Shown: in pieces, positions 1 through 11,804 of the stretch
Position numbering within the stretch: position 1 is the first letter of the stretch
Layout of the letters: every line of letters begins with the position of its first letter
NCBI RefSeq assembly: GCF_030247185.1
Contig: NC_080572.1
Span: 95,591,198 to 95,655,197, forward strand
DNA length: 64,000 bases
Direction: 5' to 3'
Origin: Malaya genurostris
Lineage: Eukaryota; Arthropoda; Insecta; Diptera; Culicidae
Notes under the pieces: generated by a model
Database searches by the model: none
Told to the model about the DNA's origin: nothing
What the model saw: the letters and a program-made list of their open reading frames with translations, nothing else
Position numbers and translations under genes: made by a program

Positions 1-690
1 TCCTCATAGATGACGGAATTACGTGAAGATTGATTCTGGGCAGCTTCCCGGGCAAAAGCTTTGTATAGACATTGGGCGAGGTGGTGTCCCATGTTCAAAT
101 ATGTTCTTGCCGAATAAACTCACAAGAGTGCTTAGGATCTGACAAGGTATTTGCAGCTACGGTAAAAAAAGCTAGAAGTATGGACAACGGGTCTATTGAT
201 CCCCCAACATGCACTCGAATTCCCAAATTTACAAAGAACGTATTTTTACGTAACAGTAGAGCTGTAAAGTTTCGGCCTGATTTTTTAAGCTGTCACTATA
301 GTGGTATCGATACAACAAGGTGGTTTTACTGGAAAAGGACATTGATAGTAAGTTGAAGAATACTGGAAAGGTGACTTGAGATGCGACGACGAAGAAGAAG
401 AAGAAGAAGAAGAAAGGGTGCCGTGTCCAAATTATTATGAGTATTCGTAAAAAGTTAGAGAAAACTAAATCGGAATAATTTTTATGTGATATTTTTCCTT
501 CAAAGTACAATAAAGGACTTCCATTTTAGTACTCAAAGTTGTCATTGCATTAGCATTGTTTCAAGATAAAATAATTTTTGCTTCTAGATATCAAATAACA
601 CATCACTCGAAGAGTCGTGTGACTGACACATTGTCAAATACATATGACGTTTATGAAGTACCTACTACTACTTTTATCATTTTCAAAACA
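1..690. other. No gene recognised; short GAA repeat
   Basis: AT-rich sequence with stops in all frames and only short open stretches without recognisable domains. A (GAA)n tract lies at about 388-415. I see no transposon ends here. Confidence 0.5.
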
Positions 691-970
691 ATGGATTCAG
701 AACAGTTTCGTGTGTCAATTTATCATTGCTTCTTGATGGAAAAAAATACCGTGCAAGCTCAACTATGGTTTCTAAAGTGTTCTCCGAACTCTGCTCCGTC
801 GAAAAGAACCATTTGTTATTCGCTTGCTGAACCGATGATGGTGAACGGTTGTCCAATTGGAGTGGTTACTGCTCAATTAAAAAAAATTAAAGGGTTGTAT
901 GCAAGACACGACCGAGCCCGATTACATGAAAAATGAAATATTTCTAAGGTATCCATAGTAAATACAAAAA
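691..970 (+). pseudogene. mariner transposase, N-terminal remnant
   Basis: The frame beginning at the ATG at 691 reads MDSEQFRVSIYHCFLMEKN and continues with a stretch containing NSAPSKRTIC and then VVTAQLKKIKG. This matches the start of mariner (Tc1/mariner, DD34D) transposases, whose first helix-turn-helix begins with a similar Met-Asp...FRV..KHCFL..KNT pattern. The frame stops at 936, but the next residues (NISKVSIV) still resemble the second helix-turn-helix, so the stop is a lesion. About 90 of the usual 340-350 residues remain. The matching C-terminal part lies at 2905-3352 on the same strand, suggesting one element split by later insertion. It cannot be active. Subfamily not determined. 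Confidence 0.7.
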
Positions 971-1967
971 TAATGATGATGGTGGATGCACTAAACAGCG
1001 ACAAATTACAAACATACTCTATTTTTACTGTTTAGATTTTTTGGGAATGATCAAATTGACAGTTAGATTCTTTCAAAACATTTGATTCTACTCTATTTTG
1101 ATGCCTTTCACAAATTTTAACATTTCAATATTTTTGAAAAATATCCTTTAAATAAAAGTCAATTATGATGATTTCAAAGTTACTTAGAAGATCAAACTTG
1201 GATACGAACAACCTCTAGATATAAATCTGGACAAATAAAACGATTTCGTTATCATAATAACTTTCAAGACAGAGAACGTACAAACTCAATCATTTTATAA
1301 ACAGCGATTAGAGAAGATTTTAAATATTTTGATCGAAAAATGTGAAAAACTTGAATAACCGTCAACCAATAAACTCAGTAATAGTGTAATTTTATTGATC
1401 CTTCGTTAAAAAGCGTCAATAATCTTTGGAAAGTGTCTGAAAATGGAATGGCAGCAATACAAGAAAGAAAATATGTGACACAGTCCACAGAACATTTTGA
1501 TCCCGTCTATGATATTCTTAGAAGCAAGATTAGACCAAAATATTATGCTTTGTAAAACTAAATCAATTTCTAACTATTCGATTAGGTTACACGATTATTG
1601 TTTGGTTCAAAATTAGGGTCTGAGGGATTATGTTGAGAGATAGTTCTTTGCATTTAGCCACATTTAATAAAAAAGAAGTATCTATGATTATCATCATAAC
1701 ACAACTTTATATTGAATCTATTTGCACGTCACGAGACTTCAGTATGCACAGTACCCGTTGACAAATTAAACCAGTTTTTACTTTTTCGAATTAAGTTGAA
1801 TGAGCAAAATCTATCTATAAATCACAGGTATACAAGCGCTTTAAATTAGCTTCGAAAAATCTATCGCCATAGTTCTAAATTGGTCTGCTAGTAACCGTAG
1901 AATCAAAATAAACAGCTAACTTGTATTCAATACCAGTAATTACGATATCAACGCACCGCACACATAC
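971..1967. other. No gene recognised; lies inside split mariner
   Basis: About 1 kb of AT-rich sequence between the two mariner fragments. No open frame of note, no clear terminal repeats. It probably belongs to whatever inserted into the mariner, together with the tandem units that follow. Confidence 0.4.
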
Positions 1968-2863
1968 AAAAGCAACTATCCAGCGAGCGAATGAATGCTT
2001 TGTCGTCCGCTCACCTTTCCTCAATGGCAACCATATTTAAACTAAAGCCGAAATGTATTAGGGCATATATTTATAGATTCCCTTTTTTGCTATATAATTC
2101 TAGTTCATACTGCACAAATCGGACGAGATTATGACATCATTCACTGCGACTGTCATTGGCTCGTAAAAACATAGGTCAATTCGAACCAATTTTTCAATGG
2201 TATGCAATTGAAATACTTGAACGACGTTACCTCATAAGTTTAAGTTAAATGTTTTCGAATCGATTGGTAGTTAAATTATATAAATCCATCAACAAATGGT
2301 TGAACTACAAGCGTTCAAAATTATGAGAGGAAAAAGGTTACGCGGTTAGTTTTACATTTTTTAAATTGACACCCAGCCTCGTACAGTGTAGAGTAAGCAA
2401 AAGCGACAATCCAACGAGCGAACGCATATACAATCCAGTCATCACCTCACTGGACGAGGTACTTGTTTCATTCACAGTCAAACATCAACTAGGCAAAGAA
2501 ATATTTTGCAGCATAAATTTATAGATTCCTCTTCATACTACGCAGAACGATGCGGTGTTTTTATACATGACGCAAAGCGTCCTATGCCAAACAAGAAAAT
2601 GAGGTCATTTTGTACAACTGGGATTGGTGGATGAAAACATAGGTCGTTTCTAACCATTTTTTAAATAGTATGCTATTGAAACACTAAAACGACGTTGTCA
2701 TACATGTTTAGGTTAAAAGTTTCCGAATCGATTGGTTGTTAAATTAAATCAATCCATCAACAAATGACTAAGTTATTAACGTTCAAAATATGACACAAAA
2801 AGGTTACGCGGCTATTTTTGAAACTTATAGTTGATCCCCGGCCTCGTATAATGAAGAGTAAGG
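1968..2863. repeat. Diverged tandem duplication, promoter-like unit (2 copies)
   Basis: Two direct copies lie head to tail: unit 1 at about 1968-2398 and unit 2 at about 2399-2863. Shared landmarks in the same order are AAAAGC.AC.ATCCA.CGAGCGAA, ATTTATAGATTCC, AAAACATAGGTC, CGAATCGATTGGT.GTTAAATTA, ATCCATCAACAAATG and AAAGGTTACGCGG. On the - strand each unit contains a TATA-box-like GAATCTATAAAT, and unit 2 has a CCAAT-like CCAATCCCAG further upstream. The copies are perhaps 75-80% alike by eye. No coding potential is seen. Function is unknown; it could be an amplified promoter fragment. Confidence 0.7.
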
Positions 2864-2904
2864 CATTTTTAATGCCAAAAGTTCACAACGTATTGATGAT
2901 TGAG

Positions 2905-3352
2905 AGCAATGTTTGGCCAAATCCGGAATCAAAACGATCATCGTTTGAGTGGACTGTAGTTGGTGAATATCGCTCGAATAGTCCAAAGGCACATTAGCCA
3001 GATGGGAAGGTTATGGTTATAATTCATTGACTATCTTGAGAAAGGAGAAATAATAAGATTGTTTGAATGTCGAAATCAAGGAAAAACTAACGCATATACC
3101 GAAGGAAATCTACTAGTTTCATGTCAGCGATGATAAAATTGAACGTATTGTACTTTGAATTTCTTCCGTTATCCACTGTATAGTCTAGACCTGGCCCCCA
3201 GTGACTACTGGTTATTCGCTGATCTCAAAAAAGTACTTGCTGGCAAGAAGCTCAACTCAAATAAAGAAACAATTGTTGACCGTGAAGCCTATCTTGAGGA
3301 AAAAGACCAATCCTTCTACGAGCACTGCTTTGAGAAGCGTTGGAATTATTGA
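2905..3352 (+). pseudogene. mariner transposase, C-terminal remnant
   Basis: Reading across frames, the piece contains PESKRSSFEW, then a GKVM block and DYLEKGE around 2985-3060, and finally YSLDLAPSDYWLFADLKK at about 3178-3235, followed by an acidic helix and FEKRWNY. These are the central and C-terminal blocks of mariner transposases; the D in APSD is the third catalytic aspartate of the DD34D triad. Stops near 2997 and 3040 and at least two frameshifts break the gene. Pairs with the N-terminal remnant at 691-970. Confidence 0.75.
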
Positions 3353-4430
3353 ATTACTCAATGGTGTTAACTCAGGCTTCCGATTGTTTGTAGTTATCGT
3401 AACAATTGTTGACATTGCCTGTTTTGATTTTCTTCGAATATTTGTATAATGAATTATGGATAAGTCAAATAACGTAATTCTTTCAAGAGATACCACTATC
3501 ATAAAGGCGTCCTGCGCTACCAACTTTAAGAAAATCTCTCCAAAATATGAGCTTGTAATGATTTCTTGAGGCTTTCGAGAGATCTATTATGGAACAATAA
3601 AAATAATTTTAAAGAATTTGCAAGAATACAAATAATTGGGTATGGCAAGCAATTTGCGAGTGAAGCCGTTTTCTACACTGAACATGAAAATCTTCGTGCT
3701 ACCGAAAGGTTCGTCGCTTTTCTTTCGGCTCGATTCGATTCAGGCCATTAGGCCAGTCGATGATTGTTTAATATTGTCTCTACCGGGAAGCTCTAAGGCA
3801 TGGTTTTTTTTATTCAAGTAATATTCCATACTAATTAATTTCTATTTGTCGTTTCAAAGGTTCTTATATTCTCAGTGACAATGAGATAACAACCAGAAAA
3901 TACTTCTTGATTTTTGTTAAATTTCAGTCGTTTTTTCTACTAAAGCGTCCTTTGTTTGGATGAAACCAACTTCTGCGCAGCTTACTTTGTAATCATTACC
4001 CGAAGTGCAGCCGTTTTAAGCTTCCCGTAACAAATTTTACTTTTTATGTTGTGCCAAACTTCCCGAATGAGAAATTTTTCACTGTGGTCATTCTTCATAT
4101 CTGTCCTCTTTACGTTCAGCTCAGGTCATTTTAATTGTCCATTTCCGATTCGCTTTCAATGCAAAACTTTATTTCATTAATTCTCTTTGATTAATTTGAC
4201 ACATTAAGGCCTTCGTTCAGCATTTTTGTAGCATTCGGCATGCTTTCTTCGGTTCCTGGAAGCGCACCGCCTGCTGAGTTTGACCTTCTTCCTATATTTC
4301 TCTTCGGTCATTCTCGAGAATTTGTTTTTCGATCAAGTGCATTGAATCGTAAATATTTCTTGCGACATCATCGTATATTTGGAAGTAACTGTAATTCGAA
4401 CGATACGTTATGACGTATTGGGACAGTTTC
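3353..4430. other. No gene recognised
   Basis: AT-rich sequence with no open frame longer than about 60 codons and no repeat that I can pair elsewhere in the window. Confidence 0.5.
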
Positions 4431-5110
4431 AACGCCGCCAATGTTCACTCGTGATCTAGGCAACCTGTGCCCTTCCTCCTCGGTGCCACCCAAACTAGCA
4501 ATCGTATTCGAACAGCGCACGTTTTTCTTTGTGTTTTTCTCTCATTCCATACCGAGTAATGATCTTGTCCGATTTCTCTGTTTTATGTTATATGCGCATC
4601 CAACACGCGCCAACAGCTGCGCAGTGGATGAGTTGGGGCTCCCCTGTTAAGGAAGAAGGCTCCAAAGATAGAACTTCACTTGCTGCTGCCTGTTCGGCCT
4701 TCGAGGCTTGGAGCTCAAGTTAACTTGAAGGTATGGTCATGGCCAGTGGTAGTGATGATGATAATGATCACTATCATCATCATCATCGGTGTGTTGTTAA
4801 CCGCCGTCATCGCATCACATCAGATCGTTTGGTGGTTGTTGTTCCAGAGCCAAGATTTTAGTTCGTTTTGATCAGTTCTGGTGTGTGGAAGTGAAGTTCT
4901 CTAGTTTTGTTCGTTTGCAGTCCGGTAAATTGTGATTGAGTGATGTTGCATTACAAATGCCTAATTAGCTTAACTGAATTGTGCAATTAGTGGGAATCGT
5001 TTGTTGTTGTTCGTTGTATACTGAGGCCGGTCACAGTTTTGTGTTTCTCGTATTGAAACTATTGACTAATTTTGGTTACTCCTAATAAACGTTTAGTCTT
5101 TTCCATTGTT
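4431..5110 (+). other. GC-richer stretch, possible 5' exon/promoter of a host gene
   Basis: This stretch is less AT-rich than its surroundings and contains an ATC-type microsatellite (about 4755-4785) and an initiator-like gatCAGTTc near 4870, followed by a GT-rich leader-like sequence. The open frames (for example 4441-4650) show no domain. It could be a non-coding first exon, but no splice pair or conserved protein supports this. Low certainty. Confidence 0.2.
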
Positions 5111-5830
5111 GATTTAGCAAAGTATAGCATATACCGGAATTACCGATTTTGAATACAATAATGCTTATATTACTGAATTAATTCAAAATATCAAACTTTA
5201 TTTTTAAAATAGTATAATGTTTATACAATAATTTATTTTGCTTATAATAAAAGCTAATAAGACAACAATAAAAAAATCCTCAAAGAGAAATTTTGCTCAA
5301 ACCGAAACAATGTTTCGTAATAAGTAACAGTTTTGTCAAAATTTCCCCGCAAAATGACAAGTTCCACAAGTTTTCATAGTTAGTACCTTAACTTTAACCA
5401 GTAATGCATTGCTAAAAGATATGATTGCCTGCTTAATAAATGATCCAAATATCTGAGTGCTTGTTTTCTATTTCTATTCTTTGTCTATAAGCCACAAGAT
5501 TTGCACGATGGCTGAAGATGTCTTTCACGCTGTTTGCTAGCGTTCAGTTCCTCACTCAGAAGGTTTTTTTTGGAAAGTCGTAATATTTAATGAAAGAACT
5601 AAAAAATGTTCAGCTCGCTCGTAACTTTGGTCAAACATTTTTCCGTTTCAAAACTAAGCATATTAATAAAATCATTGCTTGATTTTATAACTTCAAGATT
5701 CATATGATTCTGAAATTATGGAAATAGTCGCTCAAATATAGTGTAGTAAACTGTAATGGATGATGGATAGTAGAAAATATGAATATAACTAAATACTGCT
5801 GTGTATGAAAAATACCCGGAGTTTAGTTAC
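5111..5830. other. No gene recognised
   Basis: Very AT-rich with no significant open frame and no recognisable element ends. Confidence 0.5.
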
Positions 5831-5985
5831 AAAATGTGACCCGTCTCACAAACCAGCTGTCGTATGTTCGAGTTCCAACCTGGAAGTATTCTAAGTGTCA
5901 ATAGGATCGTAGTACATGCAATGCAATGGTTCTGTATGCTAAGAATCGGCTGCGAAGTCTGCTGAAACAGAAAGGCGAAGTAATC
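5831..5985 (+). repeat. tRNA-derived SINE-like fragment
   Basis: The sequence around 5860-5880 contains ATGTTCGAGTTCC, a good RNA polymerase III B-box. It is followed by a tail (AGGATCGTAGTACATGCAAT, then AAGAATCGGCTGCGAAGT) that I recall as a dispersed mosquito SINE body. The A-box part is not clear, so this is probably a 5'-truncated or diverged copy. Confidence 0.4.
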
Positions 5986-6215
5986 TCTTCACGAAAAAAT
6001 GCACTTATGCCAACGTTTCATTCTGTCCTTGAAGCATGCCAAAGAGTCCTGCTCCGGCCTTCAGCACTTTCTACGATTTGGCACTTATCTCTTCAATCGA
6101 CTCGAACCACGACTTCGAAGTGGCCTTTTGAGTTTGGAGAACAGCACGAAGTAACACGGAGCAAAATCAGGTGAATACGGTGGTTGTGGAACGATATTTG
6201 TTGAATTATTAAAAT
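5986..6215 (-). pseudogene. mariner transposase, C-terminal remnant (- strand)
   Basis: On the - strand the frame from about 6190 reads PQPPYSPDFAPCYFVLFSK, the block around the third catalytic Asp of mariner transposases, although the usual Asp after APC is replaced here (CYF instead of CDF/CDY). A frameshift then leads to FESIEEI and a degenerate helix up to about 6040. Stops and frameshifts make it a fossil. It is a different subfamily from the 691/2905 copy (PC instead of PS before the Asp). Only about 60-70 residues remain. Confidence 0.65.
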
Positions 6216-6289
6216 TATTATTATTCGCGTAGAAACAATGCAGTGTGAGATGCATGATCGTTGTTAGGGATGTCTGATTTTTTGTATTA

Positions 6290-6740
6290 CTCGAACATTC
6301 GATAATGGAGTAAAATTTTCAAATCATTCGTTAAAATTTCTATTCGATTATCTGGGTTTTTAATCCATTACTTAATTATTTATTCAATATTTTTTTTAAT
6401 TTTTTTAATAACTGTTTATTGGAATATGAGTTAAAGTTAAATTATTAAGATTTAAATTGGGTGTTCAGCCACAAGTGGTGACTTTTCAGCCCTATGATTA
6501 TTTATTTTTTTAATTGAAAATTCGATCCCCATAACGATTTTCAGATGGTTCTAATAAGTCGGCAATTCAATTTCCCCTCTGTCAAAAACAAACTTTTTTT
6601 AATAATTATTTATTGAAATACCAGTTAAAATTAAATTATTAGGATTTATTCAATAATTGTTATAGAATTTTTCGAAGTATTCGATTAGCTTAATAATTGA
6701 ATATTAGTTATTATCTGGGTTATTAATTGATTACTCGAAG
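6290..6740. repeat. AT-rich MITE-like repeat, shared with window end
   Basis: About 6407-6510 (TTTATTGGAATATGAGTTAA through ACTTTTCAGCCCTAT) is the reverse complement of 63738-63840. The end TA|GGGCTGAAAAGT looks like a Tc1/mariner-type terminus with a TA target. The block at about 6600-6660 repeats 6405-6460 (TAATAATTATTTATTG..., ...AAATTATTAGGATTTA), so the element is internally duplicated. No coding sequence. Confidence 0.55.
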
Positions 6741-6846
6741 ATTCGATCGATATTACGACATCTCTAATTGTGGTTCAAAAACCAGTCGTTGGCTAACAAT
6801 TCTGGCTTCTTGAGAGGTATAGACATGATGCCTGAGAGACACACTT

Positions 6847-6958
6847 TTTGCCTTTCTCTATAGAAAGGTATTAGAATTGCTGGGAAAACCGACTTTCGAA
6901 CGGAGCCTCGGAGACCCATAGTGTTATATACCATTCGACTCAGCTCGACGAGATCGGA

Positions 6959-7009
<51 letters not shown>

Positions 7010-7346
7010 CGTGTGTGTGTGCCGATTTTAACAAACTTAGGCTCGTTTGAAAGCTACTGTCGGGCCATTGATCATGTTCTAAATGCTGTGATTTTTGTTC
7101 CCGGAGATGTGATGGTATAAGGGACGTAACCGACAAAACACGTTGATTTTTTTATTTTTTCATATATATGGGTGCCAATATTTTGGGATCACCCTTAATT
7201 TCGTAAAGCGCTAGCACTCAAAAGTTTAAACACCTCGAAAAAAGTCCTCATGCAAAATTTGAGCTGAATCGGACATGGGTAGGGGGTGCTTCCCGGCGGT
7301 TAAGGTTTCAAAATTTTCGATCTTGAAAAAGCACCATAGGGGGAAG
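6847..7346 (-). repeat. MITE family A copy (- strand), 5' of hAT insertion
   Basis: Reverse-strand copy of the family also found at 20281-21135, 21136-22336 and 55013-55605. Shared blocks are GCCTTTCTCTATAGAAAGGT, the TATACCATTCGACTC block, a (CT)n/(GT)n tract (6961-7021), GATTTTAACAAACTTAGGCTC, GACGTAACCGACAAAACAC, CACCTCGAAAAAAGTCC and CACCATAGGGGGAAG. The copy is broken at 7346 by a hAT-type MITE and resumes at 7992 with the same GGGGGAAG followed by TACATGAAATTT. No protein-coding content. Confidence 0.8.
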
Positions 7347-7991
7347 CAGAGATGGCATTTCACCAGAGTGATAAACGCTAGAGTCAGATTTCTGCCACAC
7401 CGAGGATGAAAAAAACGAAGCACCGCACAAAGAGGAAAGCGCACTTCTTCTCAGTGTCGAATAGACAGCATTTGAGTGTGTGCTTGTGGTTAAAGCAACT
7501 GGCGCGAGTGAAACACATTCTCTTCGCATGAATCGCTCACACGCGCTCTCGTCTAAATACACCCAAGTGACCACTGGCGCGTGATTGTGAGCGAACACTT
7601 CTGTGAACTTCAATTAATAGAGAGTAGATCTGGCCTTGCTATGAAAAATTTGCAAGGAAAACCGAAAATTTTACGATAAATTGTTTTATTTTGCTGATTT
7701 TGCGTGTCCACGCTTCATCTACGAAAACCATACAGCAGAGTGCTCACCGGCGTGTACACCTCTGTGAAAGTATCTGCATCCACCTCAGAGAATTTATTAG
7801 CTAATGCTCTAGCACTTTGGTGCGATTCAGTGGAAGAGGTAAAAGGAAATAAACAAACGCACTCATGATGCGTGCACACTTACACAACGGTGGTGTATAA
7901 ATGTGAAAGAGAAGAGCTCTCGTTGAAGTTGTCAGTGTGAGGGGAGAAATTTTGCTTGCTCTTCGTCACACAGAGGAGATAGACATCTCTG
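7347..7991. mobile_element. Non-autonomous hAT-type MITE with 8-bp target duplication
   Basis: The 645-bp insertion starts CAGAGATGGC and ends CATCTCTG, so the termini are short inverted repeats of the hAT type (CAGNGNTG-like). It is flanked on both sides by the identical octamer GGGGGAAG (7339-7346 and 7992-7999), the 8-bp target duplication expected of hAT transposition. Removing it and one octamer restores the family A repeat. No transposase is encoded, so it would need a helper in trans. Confidence 0.85.
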
Positions 7992-8039
7992 GGGGGAAGT
8001 ACATGAAATTTACGAAATCCGAATCCGCCCAAACAGTAC

Positions 8040-8600
8040 ACTAGCATAACCTTTTCAATTTTTAATAGTTTTAACGCAAGTTGAAAAAAAAAATCGTCGT
8101 AGGCTCTAAATGGCAGTTTAAAATTTTAAACATCTCACTTTGTTGTTCCGGAACCGGAAGTTAGATCCGAACGAAAATCAACTAACTAATTATACGGCTA
8201 TGTGGATGTATTTGGTTTGATTTTTCAGTCTTATGTATAAAAACCACACTTATCAGTCTGTAATTCCGAAACCGGAAGCCGTATCCGAATGAAATTTGGG
8301 CTATATGTGATTGTAAGACCTTTGAACCTTAGCTTGTGAAAACTGGACAAATGGTCTCTGAGAAAATCGAGTGCACTTTTTTAATTCATTTTGCACATTT
8401 TTCCCCGTAACTCCGAAACCGGAAGTCAGATCCAGATGAAATTCACTATAGGGCCTTTAATTTGACTCTGAGTGAAAGAAAATCGGTTAGGCGGTCTCTG
8501 AGAAAATCGAGTGCACTTTTTCGATTTGGAACACATTTTTATTTTCTATATAGGGGTGCAAATCAGAAATTCAAGGGTAAATACAAGTAAAAATGTGGTC
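8040..8600 (+). repeat. MITE family B fragment with CCGGAAG units
   Basis: Contains three spaced units of the family B signature: GGAACCGGAAGTTAGATCC (about 8151), GAAACCGGAAGCCGTATCC (about 8268) and GAAACCGGAAGTCAGATCC (about 8416). Each is followed by a GAAAAT(C/T)GG..GG...TCTCTGAGAAAATCGAGTGC type block. Non-coding. The outer ends are not intact. Confidence 0.65.
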
Positions 8601-8759
8601 AGCTTTTGAACACTTACAGCTAAGACAGTTTAGTTTTAATCAGTAATGTTCATAGCCATGTATTTTTAATTGTATATCATTGAAATGTTAATTAATAGCT
8701 GGCAGTGTCCTATATTCCTAAATCTCCGGTATACCAGATTTCCCTGCCATAGACGACGG

Positions 8760-8900
8760 CTTTAAAGGAGTAAGCGATATATCAATGGGAAAGCATCGCT
8801 TTGATTGGTCAATCGATGCAAAAGCGAAGCTGTAGGGTTGCACTCGAATCTATAAATATGAGCGAAACTGTAGCTAACGTTTCATTCCTACGTGTAGCAT
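8760..8900 (+). promoter_or_regulatory. Promoter-like sequence without a gene
   Basis: A CCAAT-type inverted motif GATTGGTCAATC (about 8801) is followed about 40 bp later by a strong TATA box, GAATCTATAAATATGAG (about 8847-8863). The same GAATCTATAAAT string occurs on the - strand of both units of the 1968-2863 duplication. No open frame follows that I can recognise, so it may be a dispersed promoter-derived repeat. Confidence 0.3.
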
Positions 8901-10689
8901 TTTAGAGGAAGGTTGTTGCTAGTCAGCAAGACATGAAACGATTTGAAGCTTCAATTGATATGCTCTGATCATGTGTCATGCGAGTTCAGATGATTTGTTA
9001 GGTCGATTTCGCCTGAAAAATTTGCAACCGCCCCACGGTAAATTTTGAGTGCTTAAGATTAATTTCTAATTTATATAAGACGAACTCGATTAATAATGCG
9101 AAAAAGTTTATCGTTCCAACCGAAATCGCAGAATGGTAGTAATGGCAGAGAAACTTAAGATGAAATGTAGCGGAAAGCGCGAATCACGTTTTTGATTAAT
9201 TATTCAAAAACTGGACCGTCTTACGAAAAACCAAAAACACTTAAGTTTTCGAAATCAAATTTATCACAACTAAGTATTCTTAGAATTTTGAAATTTTGCT
9301 TTGCCGAGCCGTAATTGGTTTTTGAAATGTATAAACGGTTACTGTTTCGTTCCACGGGTATGGTTTTAGAACAGAAAAATAGTGTTTGTAGCAGAATTTC
9401 ACAAAGAATCTGAAAATGCAACACAAAATTATAAAATTTTAGCCAAAACAACCGAAATGTGAAAAAGTTTACATAAACTTTTTCGCATTTTTTTAATTGT
9501 TTGCACGCTGCTGTTTCGTATTGAGGTGGTATGAGAAATGCACGGTGGACTCGGTGGCATTATATCGTGAGCAAAAATTACATATCAAATAATGACGAAT
9601 TTATGCAGCATTGGGTTTTGTGTTGAAATGAAAACGGTTTGAATACAATAAGATGGGTATTGTATAAAATCGTTTATTTTCTAAGTAACTGTCATTTATA
9701 TTGCTAAAAATGTCCAACTCTGTTGAGCTCAATGCATTGATGTTGCTGAAGCAATAATGCTTGGCTGTGTAATATCATATAATTGATATAATTTTAGATT
9801 TGAGCAATTTTTATAGTAAAACTAAAACTTTAACCTTGACAGGCTACTGAATGAAATGAATACAAGTCAAGTATTATCGTCCATGTAGAATATTTGAAAG
9901 TATAACTTTTGTATAACCTGTGATACAAACAATGTGGCCTGGTGAACTACTGGCAAATATATCGAAAATACTTGAATGTTCTCTTGTCTTAAATCGTTCT
10001 TTTGAAGAAAAATCCATGCTTGTTACTAAACTCAGGCATATACATGGTTAGCAAGTTAGTCAATAAATATATACATATGTTAGTCATTCATAATTACTCA
10101 TGATTCATAGCTCTAGTGTAAGAGTAATCACTAACAATAACGATTGAACTAGCATATATTCAAAGTGTGAAGGATTTAAAAATCCATTACGTCCAGTCTT
10201 TTATACAAGCCAACATAATGAGAGGTAAGCCCACTGCGCTCAATCACAGAAAAAAGTTCTGGTTTCTATGTGTCGGTTTTTCTTGTTATGCTTTGTGCGA
10301 CGGTTATGACGCTACATTCCACCTTAACGCTATAAAAATAATTGCGTGCAAACAAAACTTGAACATAAGCTTGGCGAAAAGAAGCTTAAATTTCGAAATC
10401 CGTATCGCAAGTATGTACAAAAATATAATTGCATACATTTGGGATATTGATGTAATTTCGTTGGCTACAAAACAAATACAAATCAAAACAAACAGAGTCC
10501 ATATTCTGGGTTCGCGTGTTCGGTGTTAATTCCTAATATTGATTAATCTAAGTAGACTCTCCTGCAATTGCGGATTCAGAAGTGTGACGATTGATTGAAC
10601 TGTTTGATTGTCGATCATTAGAAATTTTGGTTGCCTTGTTCCACATCAATGGTTCGAGTAACCCCATGGGGCTGATCCTTGTAGTTTTT
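8901..10689. other. No gene recognised
   Basis: AT-rich sequence. Open frames on either strand (for example 10167-10529, 120 codons) overlap antisense open frames and show no domain, signal peptide or splice signals that would support a gene. Confidence 0.45.
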
Positions 10690-10945
10690 TTTAATTATTT
10701 TGCACATTTTGTTCCGTTACTTCCGATGCTGAAGTTCGATTCGGATAAAATTCAATAGTGTGCTAGCTATGAGACCAAGATACCCTTCGTTTGAATTAAA
10801 GTTTGTGAAAATCAGTCCAGCCATCTCCAAACATACACACACAGCCATGCGTACTCGACTCGAGCTGATTCGAATTGAATATGACACTTCTGGGCCTCGG
10901 TTTAAAAGTCGGTTTTCACAGTGAGTGCATAGCGTTTCTATATCA
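10690..10945 (+). repeat. MITE family B fragment (+ strand)
   Basis: Degenerate copy of the 3' half of family B: ATTCAATAGTGTGCTAGC.ATG, AAGTTTGTGAAAATCAGTCCAG, a short (CA)n tract, GAGCTGATTCGAATTGAATATGACA, GGGCCTCGGTTTAAAAGTCGG and TTTTCACAGTGAGTGCATAG. Confidence 0.65.
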
Positions 10946-11109
10946 ACTGCAAATGAAAGCAATAACTAATTTTCCTAGTAAGCGAAACAAAGAGTAATGA
11001 TTCTGCGAATTCTGGCGAATGTATTCATTGTATTCATTTTATAACCTTTGATAAAATCACTCTGTGTCATTACTATTCGCCACAGCAAAACATGTGAACA
11101 TATTTTCAA

Positions 11110-11260
11110 TCGAAGTTTTGCCTTTCTCATTTTGCAATCACCTAGTTTGGAAACCTATTTTTTAACCGAGACTCGGAGGGCCTGATTCAGCTCTACGAAC
11201 TGAACGAATGTCTGCGTGTGTGAATGTGTGTGCATGTGACAAAAATATGCACTCAAAGTC
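11110..11260 (-). repeat. MITE family B terminal fragment (- strand)
   Basis: Reverse-strand end of family B: GCCTTTCTCATTTTGCAATCACC, TTTTTAACCGAGACTCGGAGGG, GAACTGAACGAATGTCTG and a (TG)n tract. Only the terminal about 150 bp are recognisable. Confidence 0.6.
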
Positions 11261-11804
11261 CTTTACAATGTTTCTGAACTTGGTGTAAAATAGAGAAATA
11301 TTCTTCTAAATTGAATTCAATACTATTTCAATGCTCTCCATACGAACCGGTTAGCTTTGGCATCGAGTGAAAACGACATGAGTAAGGTTGGGCATCAATA
11401 TTGCATAACATTTCACACTACTGTGAACGTACACAAAATCGGCTACTTTTTTCCACCCAGTGCTTGATTGTTGCTCTAATTGGTTAAAATTTTAAATTGA
11501 TACGTTTTGAAATAAATTAAAATATTATTTTTAACAACATTTAAAACGTGTTTCCGCATAACAGTCATTTCATATTCTAACATTCATTGCCTCACATTTG
11601 AAAAAAGTCGTTAACATACAAAATGTTTGTGACAATTTGCACTTGATATTTTGAATGATTTCTTTACGATCAAAATTCAAACGATTAAATGAGGCAATTG
11701 AATTTGCTCTCAACACGAACAAACAGGGCGCTAGATTCTAGATTCCCATTTTTGTGTCCTCCAATGAACTGATTTTTCATCAGCACTAGTTCCATGTTAT
11801 CCTA

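Noticed and set aside
7308..7613. 101-codon - strand frame across the hAT MITE and family A
   Set aside because: Spans a transposon junction; no domain.
10167..10529. 120-codon open frame on the + strand
   Set aside because: No domain, no signal peptide, overlapping antisense frame (10304-10486), AT-rich codons, no promoter or splice context.
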